Source: Xylogone sp. PMI_703 (lineage: Eukaryota > Ascomycota > Leotiomycetes). Taken from it: 64,000 bases of DNA. Under the pieces are notes generated by a model that saw only the letters and a program-made list of their open reading frames with translations, searched no databases and was not told the DNA's origin. Below, piece after piece: positions 11,524-22,734 of the stretch. A program made the translations under genes and the position numbers. Positions within the stretch are counted from its first letter, which is position 1, and every line of letters starts with the position of its first letter. The stretch is from positions 3,348,001-3,412,000 of the forward strand of contig JAJTUQ010000001.1 in the NCBI GenBank assembly GCA_021399445.1, given 5' to 3'.

Positions 11524-12003
11524 AGGCGGAAATGCTGATATTTTTCTGAATATTGAGAGTCCTGACTATTCAGAATCTACCTTTTTTATACAAATCGAAC
11601 CACTGTGCACGAATAATACGACTAGTGCGCACTTTAAGTGTATATATCAAAGTAAAATGATAAAATTTCTCGCCTTCCGATGAAGTATATGGATTATACA
11701 CAACCAGTCACTATGAATCAATGTGTCAAGAGAACTATGATATGCTCCGAGAAAGCGTTTCCTCAATTAAACTTAAACAATATGTACATTGTTGCACATT
11801 ACAAGCATATGCAATATATACCTGTTTAAGAAAACCAGCTCCAATTTGCGATATTAAAATCCACTACCTTAAATCAAAATGCAAATTCGGAATGCCAAGA
11901 AAATTAAACCCCCTAAGTCTCAATATCCATCCAGCTTGAATACAAAGGATGCTCGGTAATTATTAATGCTGTTCAAACACGAGTGGTATCGAGGAGTTGC
12001 AAT
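11524..12003. other. Convergent intergenic region, 480 bp
   Basis: AT-rich 3' flanks of the second GH28 gene (plus) and the hydrophobin-like gene (minus). Open frames here run through low-complexity AT sequence and show nothing recognisable. Confidence 0.6.
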
Positions 12004-12590
12004 TTAGAGGTTGAGGTTGAGACCTCCAAGAGTGATTGGAGCGGTGATGCCAATGCCGTTGATGTCAGTGCAAGATTGAGTCTATGGAGTAATAGGTTAG
12101 TAAGTACAAATGGTTCAATGGTGGAAAGTAAACTTACTCCGCCCTTGTTAGCGCAGCAAACGGATTGAGCAGTGCAAGTGGAACCACCACCCATGACGGA
12201 CTGGACAACGCAGTCCAAGGAAAGGGTTGCGGTGTTAGCAGCTGGGTTACAGCAGTACTGCTCGGTACCAGCAGGGCAGGTAGCAATCTCAGTGCCGTTG
12301 GCTCCACCAGGAGCAGTAGTACCACCACCAGCAGCGGCAGTTCCACCGGTGCTTCCACCGATGGGTGCAGTTCCGGAAGGAAGAGCCCCAAGGGCGCTGG
12401 TAAGATCACCTACAAGGCCCGTCAAGCTGCCCAAAAGGCCACTGATGGGGTCAGTAGCACCAGTAGCACCACCAGCGGCACCAGTGAGGCCTCCAAGCAA
12501 TCCACCTAGGTCTGGAAGCTGGGGTGTTGGGATTGCATTGGCAGCGAGGAGAGAAGCCGTGATAGCGATGATGCTGGCCTTGAACTGCAT
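12004..12590 (-). CDS. Hydrophobin-like small secreted cysteine-rich protein
   Basis: Exons 12590..12138 and 12081..12004 give 176 aa; the 56-nt intron has a GTAAGT donor and an ATAG acceptor. A signal peptide (MQFKASIIAITASLLAANA) is followed by a Gly/Ala/Thr-rich extension of about 80 residues. The eight-cysteine hydrophobin pattern is C-x7-CC-x12-C-x11-C-x5-CC-x8-C, with the last cysteine in exon 2 (TQSCTDINGIGI). Hydrophobins self-assemble at air-water interfaces and coat hyphae and spores. The C3-C4 spacing is shorter than is usual for class I and the spacings do not match class II, so hydrophobin-like is the safest name. The intron position just before the last cysteine and the hydrophobic C-terminal tail (LGGLNLNL) fit the family. 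Confidence 0.85.
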
Positions 12591-14441
12591 TTTGACGGTT
12601 GGTATATTAATTGAAAATAATGAATTGAAAATTTAGAGAGTGGATGAAGTTAGGAATGAGGCTTTTAATTGAAACGCTTTGAGAACTCGGATGAGGATGC
12701 TGATGATGAGCAAAATATCGACGATGAAGAACCTCCTCTTATAGAGATCTGAGGCGACCTAGAGAAGCTCCCTGTTTCTCTCAGGAGGTCCATTGTCTGT
12801 GGTTGTTCATCTCGCTTCCAGCCTAGATTGCTGCAGCAGTCAACGTAACCAATATTAGCTGCAGGCAAATCCAGGAAAGCGGTGATGTGGAAATTGACAG
12901 ACTTAATTTTCTAGGCGTGTGTCAACAACTTGCAGTAACCGCGCGCGTCTGTGGGAACAAAAAGCACGAGCCGCGATTCTTAGATATCGCGATCCCCTAC
13001 GCCAAAACCCCTCGCACTATGACCCTTCGTTCCGTAGATGTCTTCCTCAAAATTGTATCTCAGACAATGATGGGCAGTTATCGCCGCTCTGGACTTTAGT
13101 AACCGACGGTGAAAGACTGTAACCTGGGTGTTGTAGGGTCTTGGATCCTGAGACCCCGGTGAAGCGCCTTATTACCCGTATGTATCTAAACGACTCAGCA
13201 GTTGAGCGCAAGATAGTATGCAATTCCAAGGGGTTCAAATCTAAGGGTTATATTAAGCAGTAGGGAGTTTCATATAAATACCCGACTAGTCTACCTCTTG
13301 TCTCGTCTTGTACTCACTATGGATAACATGATTTCTGTTGATACATTCTGTCGATTGCCCTGAGGTAAGAGGTACCTAGATGAGATCTATCATTCGATTT
13401 GACGGCTACGCAGCTTCTCAATATCAAAAGTACTTCCCTTGATATTGAAATTCTATAGTCGGAAATGAAGTAAATCTAACTCTCCTGTCTGGTCTTGATA
13501 TATTTTGAAATTGTGTACGCCGGCTGCAAGTTAGTACATGATGTACACGAATGAACTTTAATTAGAGATGCCATGACGAAGCTACATTGGACAACCAGTA
13601 TAGTATGTAAGATAGAAAATGACACCGCAGTATGACTGAACGAATATAAGATTGTCACTGCATATAGAATCATGGCGTATTATGGTTCTAGTGGAAAATG
13701 TTCAAGATAAATAATATTTTATTATTCCAGCCATTTTTTTCGCACATGTAGAATAAAAAATTGACCGAAAATTTTCGAGGCCTATAATATGTATTGATCA
13801 ATGTGAGTTTAAATTCGTCAACTATGGACTAAGGCAAAGAACCAATAGGTCCTGGAAACATGTTTGAAGATAAAAAGGTTTCAAAAGCTTGTGAAGTTGA
13901 GCCTATCTGTTGTTTATTTGTTAAGAAAGCCGCATCTATTGAAGATCGCACTGCTTTTCCAACAATGAACAAGCCAATTGGAACGCGGGACACAGTGAGG
14001 ATAAGATAGCTTTGCTTTCATTATTTATGCAGATACAAGGCCAACCCGCAGTTGTACATGTATAAAATCACTCATTAAGTTGTGCTTATTCCCCAATCAA
14101 GGCATGATGTCTCATTACTCGTCAAACAAGCGTACAACGACTACCCACCGCGTCCGTGTTATCGTCGTTAACTATCGCCATCACCAATCTAACGTGGACG
14201 AGTTGATGTCAGAATGATATAATTGAGGGCTATTCACAACTTGCTGTAGAAAAGACCAACGCTTATTTTTCAGCTACAATGTAGTTTTCTCGTAGAGACC
14301 GCTGCTGACTCCGGTGTCCGGTTATCGGCAACATGTTAGGTCCGCCCCACTCTTACCAGTACTTGTATTCACGATTTTAGGCCATCCTCTTTTAGTATTC
14401 TTTTAAGATGCATTCATTCCTGAATATAAGACATCTGGGAC
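12591..14441. other. Divergent intergenic region, 1.85 kb
   Basis: Lies between the hydrophobin-like gene (minus) and the MFS gene (plus) and so contains both promoters. The half nearest the MFS gene is AT-rich. Short frames at 12.9-13.2 kb and 13.5 kb have no recognisable content. Confidence 0.6.
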
Positions 14442-15920
14442 ATGGCAGACTTGGAAACGGGAGTTATTGATGGCAAAGCTGAGGAAGATGGCGTTTGCGA
14501 GCTTCCGCCTCCAGCTGCTCCATACAGCATCTTCACTTCTAGACAAAAGGCGGTCATCATAACCATTGTCGCAGTCGCCGCCACGTTCTCGGCCTTCGCC
14601 TCTAATATCTACTTTCCCGCCATCCCAACTCTCGCCAAGGACCTTGCGGTCTCATCCGAGCTTATCAACTTGACTGTAACCTCATACATGATTCTGCAGG
14701 GTCTGTCACCCACAATTTGGGGCGCTGTGGCAGATGTCCATGGCCGAAGAGTTACGTATATGTGCACCTTCGTCGTGTTTATTGGTGCCTGCATTGGCCT
14801 TGCCGAGACAAAGCATTATTACCAGTTGGTGATCCTGAGATGCTTGCAAAGTGTAGGCAGTGCTAGTACAATTGCAATTGGTGCTGGAGTGGTTGGGGAT
14901 ATTACGACGAGAGAAGAGAGAGGGGGGTATATGGGTATCTACCAAGCTGGATTGCTTGGTCCCGTTGCCATTGGTCCAATCCTTGGGGGTATTTTCTCGC
15001 AGACTCTGGGCTGGCGGGCAATCTTTTGGTTTTTGACTATCTATGCTGCTGTTTTTCTCATCTTCCTGGTTGTGGTCTTACCAGAAACGTTGCGTTCCAT
15101 TGTGGGCAATGGATCGTATCCTGCAAAGGGCTTGTCAAATTCCCTGTGGTCGTATATATATCGTCGCCGACACCCGGTTGATTCGACAACACTTACGAGA
15201 TCTGAATCTTCCACATCTGTTGGCAAGAAGCTTCCTGTTGACTTCCTTGGTCCAATCCATATCATTCTCAGTATTGAGGTGTCATTTTCTTTTCTTTTCC
15301 TCTCCATCTACTATACTGTCTGGCAGATGATTGTTGCTATCATTTCCACTATTTTTAAGGATACGTATGGTCTTGGAGAGCTCCAGATAGGCTTGACATT
15401 CATTGGAAACGGTGTTGGATGTATCATAGGGACCCTTACTACAGGAAAGCTACTTGATTATGAATACCGAAAAGTTAAAGAGGGATTTAATGGAAGCGCG
15501 GATGACTTCCCTTTGGAGCGAGCTCGGCTGAGGACGTTATGGCTTTGGAGCGCGCTTGAGATAATAGCGTGTTTGGTATTTGGCTGGACTGTAAGGTATC
15601 ATGTGCACATCTCAGTCCCAGTTATTTGTACATTCATTGTAGGTTGGTCAGCAACCTCAATCATAGGGATTGTCAATACGTTTCTGGTAGACTTATTCCC
15701 CAGGAAGAGTGCATCTGCAACAGCGGCACTGAATTTGACACGGTGCTTGATGGGAGCTGGGGGAACAGCCGCTGTATTACCAGCTGTGCATGCCATAGGC
15801 GCTGGATGGACTTTCACTCTGATTGCTGGGATTATGATACTGAGTCTAGGATTTCTAGCCGTACAAATAGGTAAAGGCTCAGAATGGCGGAAGAGAAGTA
15901 GGTCGAAACAGAATAATTAG
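14442..15920 (+). CDS. MFS transporter, DHA1 drug:H+ antiporter type (Qdr-like)
   Basis: Intronless 492-aa protein with 12 predicted membrane segments in two halves. TM1 contains the NIYFPAIPTLAKDL stretch typical of DHA1 Qdr/Dtr-type carriers. The loop 2-3 motif A appears as GAVADVHGRR, motif B as ILRCLQSVGSAS, and motif C of antiporters as GIYQAGLLGPVAIGPILGG in TM5. A hydrophilic central loop (SIYRRRHPVD region) separates the halves, and the C-terminus is basic (KRSRSKQNN). Proton-driven export of small toxic molecules or secondary metabolites across the plasma membrane is the usual role. No biosynthetic gene is adjacent, so the substrate is unknown. Confidence 0.9.
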   Translation: MADLETGVIDGKAEEDGVCELPPPAAPYSIFTSRQKAVIITIVAVAATFSAFASNIYFPAIPTLAKDLAVSSELINLTVTSYMILQGLSPTIWGAVADVHGRRVTYMCTFVVFIGACIGLAETKHYYQLVILRCLQSVGSASTIAIGAGVVGDITTREERGGYMGIYQAGLLGPVAIGPILGGIFSQTLGWRAIFWFLTIYAAVFLIFLVVVLPETLRSIVGNGSYPAKGLSNSLWSYIYRRRHPVDSTTLTRSESSTSVGKKLPVDFLGPIHIILSIEVSFSFLFLSIYYTVWQMIVAIISTIFKDTYGLGELQIGLTFIGNGVGCIIGTLTTGKLLDYEYRKVKEGFNGSADDFPLERARLRTLWLWSALEIIACLVFGWTVRYHVHISVPVICTFIVGWSATSIIGIVNTFLVDLFPRKSASATAALNLTRCLMGAGGTAAVLPAVHAIGAGWTFTLIAGIMILSLGFLAVQIGKGSEWRKRSRSKQNN

Positions 15921-16877
15921 AAATTTGAATACACACCACGGTTCAAATGCTGGGAACATAAAAGTTAGAGCAGAGATATATTTTGTCTATTGTAAGTTGT
16001 AGTCACATGTTAATCCGTTTCCTAATTTAGCAAGCAAATAGAATTATTGTGATATCTACAATTCGTATACTATTTCGGCGAGTCCGTAATACTAAAAAGG
16101 ATGTCGCTCAATTCAAGATTGGCTTTGCATGGGTTAGGTAAAATAGCCATTTAGATCATCGGTAACAGTTGAGTGTGAAATATCATCTTTTTGAAAATCT
16201 CTGGGGTAGGGTGTATTGACCAGATATACGAAGTGTCAACTAAGCTAGAAGGGAGGAAAGTGAAAATTAAAGTGGTATGGGTACCAAAGGAGGAAGAATT
16301 CAATTTGACGGAAGAGGCCAGGAGACAAGCCTGGGAGGCTGCAATGGCAGGGAAGATACCACAAGACGATACATATCAAGCTAAATCTACCACAACGAAC
16401 AGAGCTCTTAGAATAAGGAAGGCCAGAGTCATACCTAAGAAAGTAGGAGGATACTCGAGAAGATTAGACACGGCATTACTAGGAAAGCGTACCCGAATAC
16501 TGGACGGCAAGCTCAACAACAAGCACGTAAGGATATTGGCACAGCTATGTACAGGGAAGAGCAGGTTAAACAGTTACCTCTTCAGAATCAAGGCAACGGA
16601 AACAGATACGTGCGCATGCGGGCAAACGAAAGAAACAGTAGAAAAATTTCTATCTAGGTGTAGACAGTGTGAATCACAGAGACGACTGATGGTGTAAAAG
16701 ACAGGAGAGAAAGCCGGGAATTTGGCGTGCCACCTAGGCGGGAGGACGGAGGGTGAGAAGAATTGGAGAGCTGATATAGCAATGGCGAATACAATGATCG
16801 AATATGCGATAGTCACAAAGCGGTTGGATTATGACAACCACAATCAACACTATAACCCTGATGGCACACTCTATAAC

Positions 16878-17488
16878 GAGTATACAGGTGACCTGACCCC
16901 CACCAGCCACAAATCATGTGACACCGTAAGCGACTTTTTTTTTTAGCGCGAAGGGGTCAGCCGAACTCGTGAAAAAATAAAGGCCTTAACTAAATCAACA
17001 CTAAGATTCATTAAATCGACACCTAAATTAGTAAGGCATATTAAATCCTTCAGACGGCTATTAGCTAATTTTAGCACACTTACAGGCCTAAAGCCCTGTA
17101 AGCGAAACTATTGTAGGGCCTGTAGCCCGTAAGCGAAGCCTATAAGGCCTAAAATTATAGGGCTTGAGCCTGTAAGCGAAGCTTGTAAACGAAGCCTGTG
17201 AGCAAAGCCTATAACGCCTGAGCTTATAAGTTTAAAGTTTTAAGTTAAAAAGTAAAACTTCTTTTAATTATATAATATATTATTAATATATTATTAATAT
17301 TTTATAAAATATATTAATATTTAAAATTATATTAAAAATTATACTTAAGGCACAGGAGGTGTTGATAAAGTAATTTTTTAGAAGGTAATAAAGGGCTAGT
17401 TGAGCTTGGGTCAGGTGCGGCCGCGCGTAAGCGAGCAGGGGGGGGCTGGCTGACCTCAACCCCTTGGGGTCAGGTCACCTGCGTCCTC
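16878..17488. mobile_element. Non-autonomous TIR element (MITE, Mutator-like by target duplication) inserted in the LINE fragment
   Basis: A 611-bp element bounded by imperfect terminal inverted repeats of about 23 bp. The left end reads GAGTATACAGGTGACCTGAC and the right end, reversed, GAGGACGCAGGTGACCTGAC, with three mismatches. It is flanked on both sides by the 9-bp direct repeat CTCTATAAC (16869..16877 and 17489..17497). No transposase frame is present. The interior holds short GTAAGCGAAGCC-type repeats and an AT-rich core. The 9-bp duplication and G...C ends are most like Mutator-superfamily (MULE) insertion; hAT elements make 8 bp. Superfamily assignment is inference. Confidence 0.8.
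17077..17225. repeat. Short degenerate tandem repeats inside the TIR element
   Basis: Several copies of a unit close to CCTGTAAGCGAAGCCTATAA are arranged head to tail with variants (GTAAACGAAGCC, GTGAGCAAAGCC). They are followed at about 17263-17345 by an almost pure A+T stretch rich in ATTAATAT. Together they make up most of the element interior and could fold into hairpins. Confidence 0.7.
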
Positions 17489-17545
17489 CTCTATAACCAC
17501 CATACAAATAGGCCTTCGATTCACCCACGGAGAGAATAGGGCGTT

Positions 17546-17861
17546 GCTCGACTAGACTGCGTATACCTATTATTATATCCATAGCTTTGCGGTTCTTTTG
17601 GTAACATTGAAGTGGCAATCATAGATATGCTAGGGTAACAATGGTGGTTGGGAAGGTTTTGGAAGAGTAACATGGCTTGTTGAATATATAATGGAGTCAG
17701 GACAATCTATAGCCAGTAACTATGACTCCAAGTAGCTGAGTCTATCGCCATATGGCCAGCTAGCATTTGTAGATTTCGGTCTGATGTATGGATCTTATTG
17801 GATGAGGCATGTTGCATAAGTACCATGGTCGTAAAACAACAGTCTTATCTTTTTGCTACAG
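17546..17861. other. Intergenic region, 316 bp
   Basis: 3' flank of the acyl-CoA dehydrogenase gene on the minus strand and right flank of the LINE fragment. Nothing further recognised. Confidence 0.55.
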
Positions 17862-19987
17862 TCAAATCTTAGGCCCTCTTCTCACAATTCGTCCTGTAGA
17901 AGCATTCTCAGGTAACTCCACCCCCCAGACAATCCTACAATCCCACTTGGCGCGCTCTTCTGCCTCTTGCAACTTGGCATTTGGATCCATCCCACCAACA
18001 CCGGGAAGTAGCCACTCCCCTACGCTTACTTCGCCGTCCAAGATCCAGCGCCTGGCAATTTCATTCGCCACTCCATCCTCGTCACGTTGCGCATCCGATG
18101 CGAGCAACAGTCCAGATACTACCCACGCGAGGCTAAACATGATGCGCCGACCGTTAGCAAGAGCGCCGGGAATACCGTCTTTACGATTTACAAGCTCGCG
18201 ATGAATGCTTTGCCATGCTCTATCTAACGCTCTGCGGTAGAGATTATTCTCCACGGCACCAACTGCGCGGATAAACCAGCCACCAAAAATTTCTAGGTTA
18301 TTCTTCTTGAGAAGATGGCGGACTAGTTCACTGGACAACACATTAGTTGTACCCTCCCAGATAGTATTAACGCTCGTGTCACGGAGTATGCCGGCGACGT
18401 TGTATTCCCACTCGTCTGGATCATCAAGATATCCGACACCCCCAATCGCTTCCATGCATTCCTGGATACCTAAGACGGCATTCTTGCCTACAACGGCCTT
18501 CGCGGTAGCAGTAAGAGCGCGCAGAACAACTTCGGTCTCACTGCCTGGATGTGGTAGCGGAGCATATTTGATCGCCTCTTCCGGAAATTTGCTCTCGGTA
18601 AAGCCCAGTAAAGCAACCGTGAAGAAAGAGAGATGTAAGAGGCCTCTATGCTTCAGCTCGCATTCTGCAAGGGTACGAAGATGCAATGGGAGTGTCCAGA
18701 GAGGCTGGTCTAATGTTGTCCGGGCTTGGGCAAAAGATTTGGCTATAGACATAGCTCGTCGCCACCCTCCTGCCGAATCTATAAAGCTATGGATACGTGA
18801 AATATTCAGGATATGGGATATTGTTCGGACACCCTGGTCCAACGGACCGACGAGATGGGCGCGCATTTCTTTAAGCTCGAGTTCGGCGGTCGGTACTTGC
18901 TTAGTACCTAACTTGTTTTTGAGACGGTGGATACGGACTCCGTTAGTGACGGTTTTCTCTTTGCCAGATGCATCAATGATTGTCTTTCTTAAGGGCGCAA
19001 GGAATGTACTGAGTTTGCCGCTTTCGGTTTTGGCAAGGAAAATAGCCATATTAGCATCAGTTGCAGACGAGAAGAACTTGAAGCCGGAAACAATGAAATC
19101 TCCCTCATCAAGCCGCCCGTACTGGCCTACTTTATTAGGCAGAGGCGAGAATTTGGCCCATGTTTCTGTATTTTGCACGTCACTACCCCCTGCGCGCTCT
19201 GTCATCCACTGACCGGATGTCCAGTTGTCTGATCGCGAAATAAGGCGTTGAAAAGCCTCGTGAAATGGGTGCTGAGAAGGAAGCGTGGGGAGAACATGAG
19301 AGAGGAGGCAGGCTGCGCCATCAGTCATTCCGACAGGACAAGAATAGAGCCCTGATGATGGCGCCCATATATAATTGCTGTGTGCAAGTCAGGACGGTTT
19401 TATGCTCTCTTACAGTACGCTTGCTACTTACCATGCATATTGCACGATTCTCTTGTAATTTTCAAACCCGGGCTCATAGCCAAGGGCAACCACACTGCTG
19501 GTACGTCAGAAGATTTGTCTCTGCAAACATAGTTCACAAGTCTCATATTTATACCCGCTTCGAGCTCCCCACTTTCCAAGTTCTCTCCAACCCTCAGTTG
19601 TCACCAAGTTATCAAAGTCGAGTTGTACGCCCCACACGTTGTGTGTCTTTATATAGGGTGGTTGTTTCTCAGCATTTACATTCCATTTCTTTATTTCATC
19701 TGATATAGCTTCCTCGCCCAACTTGATCAGTTGGGGCTTCGCTGCCTTGAATGTTTCCGAGGGTAGATACCCTGGTTGATGTTTCTACCCGTTAGTACTT
19801 ACATTTGCAGAAGGAAGAAAGGGAGAAGAGAAAGGAAGTAAAAAGGACAGCTTAAAAACGTACAAGCTAGAATACGCTGAAGAAAGACATCTGAAATGAA
19901 TACGTTTTGAGCTGGTGGTGGTGAAAGCATAAAGCCCGAATCCGCTGACGCGGGTTTTGGTTGTACTATGGTAGGAACTGTGGGCAT
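17862..19987 (-). CDS. Acyl-CoA dehydrogenase, AidB-like
   Basis: Exons 19987..19864, 19771..19555, 19497..19432 and 19377..17862 give 640 aa. The introns are 92, 57 and 54 nt; the first has a strong CTAAC branch site before CAACCAG. Family features in order are an N-terminal LQRILAWYLPSETF segment, THNVWGVQLDFDNLVTTEGW, ALGYEPGFENYKRIVQYA, PVGMTDGAACLLSHVLP, WMTERAGGSDVQNTET (FAD and substrate region), ECMEAIGGVGYLDD and DTSVNTIWEGTTNVLS, the ACAD signature. AidB-like flavoproteins form tetramers; fungal members are poorly characterised and may act on branched or unusual acyl-CoAs. The last residues are RGPKI, at best a weak PTS1-like end, so peroxisomal location is unsure. Without the three small 5' exons the protein would lack about 140 residues. 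Confidence 0.9.
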
Positions 19988-21310
19988 GATTAAGTCGTAT
20001 ATTGAGGGAAAGCCAAATAAAATGGTAAGTCGAAGTGTGCTTATTTTTAGATATGTTCAAGCAGAATTAAGAGCTTTAATTCGGGTTCATGTTAGCTTTT
20101 TATCGACCATGAGACAGTTAGAAATGCCGCTCAGTAGTTGGAATCGCCGAGGTAGGGAGTACCAGCAGTGTACACAAAACGGATATTCATATTACCGAGG
20201 CGTATTTACGTACGTAGAGTGAACTACAAGTTACTGAATGTGAGGGGATGAGAAGGGTGTCGGGGGATGCGGAAACATGACCCTAAACGTAGAGTTAACA
20301 TGACTCAGGAGGACAGATCTCTTAGTTATGCTCTATTCTTACAGCTTGTTTAATAACAACAAGGAGACTTTATATTCTTTACTCCTTATTATTCATGTTA
20401 GTGATAAGGTATTAGTACAGTAACATTCTCTTTATTCTTTATCTTTTTATCCTTCGATTAGCTTACCGATTTTATAACTTTCATATATTAGACGGACACT
20501 TGCCGGCTTTCCCTACCGTACTGGTTTTAGTACTCTGACTGCCATAATCCTGATATCTGGAAGGGAGAATATCCGAAAACTTGCGTCGGGGAATTGTTAC
20601 CTAGATAGAGTATAACGTTATCAAGGCATGCTAAGTTATCTAATGAAGAGAGCTCTAATTCATGAAGCGGAAGACATCAACATAGCTCATAACTGGTTAT
20701 GCGTATTGAAAAACAGATATTCTGAGCTACAAAGGTTTCGCGCGGGAGAGTAGAGTAGAATTAAAACTGTAAGCGTATATTATATACTGTAATCCTAATT
20801 CAGGCAGATGAATTATTGCTTGGAAATCTGAAAAGAAGATTTTCAGTTAAATGAACCTGGATGACTGAAAACGCCTTCAGCAAAGCACCCACACCTCAAA
20901 TTGAATTCCGCTACTACTGTTATGGAGAACAATCACACACATTCATTAAAAACGCCGATTATGCCAAATAGAAGCGGCACAGTGGGAGTCCTGTCTGCCT
21001 TCACCTTGAAGGAGCACCTTACGCGGTAAGTAATAAGGCGATTCCACCTATCGGTACTGATTCTACTGTCCCAACTGCTGCTTTTGCACTTCACAATGAC
21101 AAGGAAAGAAGGTCGTCCTCGTGGTTTTCGTAAGTAGGTTTTACTCTAACCCTAAACGTTTAGACAACATGTTTGTAGGATCCTAATTCAAGCTTAAACA
21201 GCCACTCCTATGAGTTTATCTTTATCCTGCTCGGGTATGTAGAATCCTTGTTGCAGAAAGACATTTTCTTTTCTGCTTGCCGAGGTCTTCCAACTATGTC
21301 AGGAGTACTA
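19988..21310. other. Intergenic region, 1.3 kb
   Basis: 5' flank of the acyl-CoA dehydrogenase followed by AT-rich sequence. No convincing gene. Short frames around 21.0-21.13 kb (one reading MTRKEGRPRGFRK) may be more debris of the adjacent pseudogene zone. Confidence 0.5.
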
Positions 21311-21315
21311 ATCAT

Positions 21316-21945
21316 TAGCCCCAAGGCGGTACAGGCGAGGAGCCGAACATTGCCTCAAAATACTCCCGGATATCGGAACTTCTGTAATTGTGGTCAGACA
21401 AGAGTGGAGATAGCCGTAGAATGCTGATCAGGAGGAATAAGGTGTCTGCCCAACCATATTTCCCAATGGCATATGTTAATGAACTTGGACATTTGAATGG
21501 CCTGACTGGCAATCCTCATTGCACATTCAACTTGCTGGATAGGAGCAGGCCTCTCTAAAACATATTTTTTTGAAAGTGTAGATAATGATATATATAAGAC
21601 CTCTAGACAGTTTCTCTACCAAGGGGTATTGCGCATGAAATTGATTTATCAATTCAACTCTTATTCACAACGACGCCAACACTGCTCGGTAGAGTTCGTG
21701 AGTAGTCGAATCTTCACAAAGTGGCACGGCAAGCTTACATATCATCTTCGCTGCCACAAAAGCTGTTTCTGGTGCTAAGCTTCTTATTGTCCGACAAGAT
21801 TCACCTTTTAACATAGTACACAGTTTTCGAGCGATTTCTCCTGTCTCCCCTGCTCTCTGAGAGACGGAAGTGCTAAAGAGATTGTTATGATCTACTTCTT
21901 CTCCGACACTATGTGAGTCTTGTTCCCCTTGTATCCCCGATGATA
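21316..21945 (-). pseudogene. Degraded minus-strand protein-coding remnant, family not identified
   Basis: On the minus strand a frame of about 85 codons (from near 21940 to a stop near 21662) encodes a helical, gene-like sequence including GETGEIARKLCTMLKG and FVAAKMICKLAVPLCED. In the same frame after the stop come VELINQFHAQYPLVEKLSRG and then further breaks; a separate frame follows downstream (CPSSLTYAIGKYGW, ending at 21315). The amino-acid style resembles the helical middle region of fungal regulatory proteins, but I cannot name the family. Stops and frame changes indicate a non-functional copy. Confidence 0.45.
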
Positions 21946-21989
21946 TACTTAAATGTCATTAACTATACGTTAACCGGACTGCACCTACA

Positions 21990-22417
21990 GGACGTACATG
22001 GTAACTCGGATCAACATGTTGGGCGGAATTCTTATATGTGGCTTTGCGAAGTTCGATCTTGGCGAGTATTGCAAGAAGATTGAAGAGTACAAGACGAATA
22101 AAATGCACCCTGTTCCTCTAGCCGCTATGGCACTGATGAACTCTCCGAATCTAGGAAAGTAAGATCTTTCCAGTATCAAGGCCATTATCATCGTTGCAGA
22201 ACCATTGAAGAAGTTAATACAATCTGCTTTGAGGGGAAAAGCTCCCTGGTGCATTAAACCACCCAGTTATATAGCTCTACCGAAGGAGCTGGTGGTACCG
22301 CGGTACAGCGTTTTGACACTGCGGAGAAGAATAGCAATGTTGAGAAGTTACTGTGTGGGGTTGAGGAGGGAGTAGTTGATCCCTTGACGAAACAAGATGT
22401 CCCGTACGGTATAATGT
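21990..22417 (+). pseudogene. Acyl-CoA ligase (AMP-binding) pseudogene fragment
   Basis: The plus-strand frame reads TYMVTRINMLGGILICG, KFDLGEYCKKIEEYKTNKMH and PLAAMALMNSPNLGK. A stop codon then replaces the Tyr of the usual KYDLSS, and the frame continues DLSSIKAIIIVAEPLKK. A shift at about 22270 moves into STEGAGGTAVQRFDTAEK and VVDPLTKQDVPYG. This is the middle of a 4CL/acyl-CoA-ligase fold, where the core motif region occurs; the N- and C-terminal thirds are missing. It is a dead fragment, possibly from a paralogue of the ligase at the left edge. Confidence 0.65.
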
Positions 22418-22734
22418 TTCCAAGTGATACTGAATCCTAACGCTCGCACTTAGTCTGCCATCGCATATCGCCGAGTAATCGGCTTTTGGAAGAGACTCGT
22501 TTAAATACGGGATCAAAGTTCGGATTGATAAGGTCGCTCATGATGATATATGTCATCCGAATACCCAGAGTGGGACTTAGTGGGACGGGTTTCGATATGT
22601 TTAATCCGAAATGTTTATACCACTCAACGCCTGACCCAGCATCAACTAATTTGCACATATTCCTAGTGGCAAATTCTACAACGTAAGCAAGCATGACCCT
22701 TCCTACGAATTAGCTATGATGACGCTTTCTATCT

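Larger units (their letters stand above)
16191..17545 (+). mobile_element. Degenerate Tad-like non-LTR (LINE) retrotransposon 3' fragment
   Basis: The translated fragment reads like the tail of a fungal Tad-type ORF2. An RNase-H-like end (KIKVVWVPKEEEFNLTEEA) has lost the usual GH and final D residues. Then comes GKSRLNSYLFRIKATETDTC with ACGQTKETVEKFL and RCRQCESQRRL, the terminal CCHC-like zinc knuckle. A stop after RRLMV and a frame change before MACHLGGRTEGEKNW show decay. The reverse transcriptase and endonuclease are absent, as expected for a 5'-truncated insertion. The fragment is split by the TIR element at 16878..17488; joining the flanks with one copy of the duplicated 9 bp continues the frame (CTC TAT AAC CAC CAT) as far as a TAG about 45 bp later. 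The outer borders are approximate. Confidence 0.8.

Noticed and set aside
14442..15920. MFS gene as part of the NRPS or BVMO clusters
   Set aside because: It is separated from both by transposon relics and unrelated genes; no sign of linkage.
17077..17225. CRISPR-like short repeats
   Set aside because: Units are variable, without uniform spacers, in eukaryotic DNA, and lie inside a TIR element.
21145..21165. Telomere-like CTAACCCTAAACG (also CCCTAAACG near 20281)
   Set aside because: Single short matches, no tandem TTAGGG array; random occurrence.
21990..22417. RIP as the cause of the ligase fragment decay
   Set aside because: The visible stop replaces a Tyr codon (TAT or TAC to TAA), a transversion, and the other break is a frameshift; neither is the C-to-T change of RIP.
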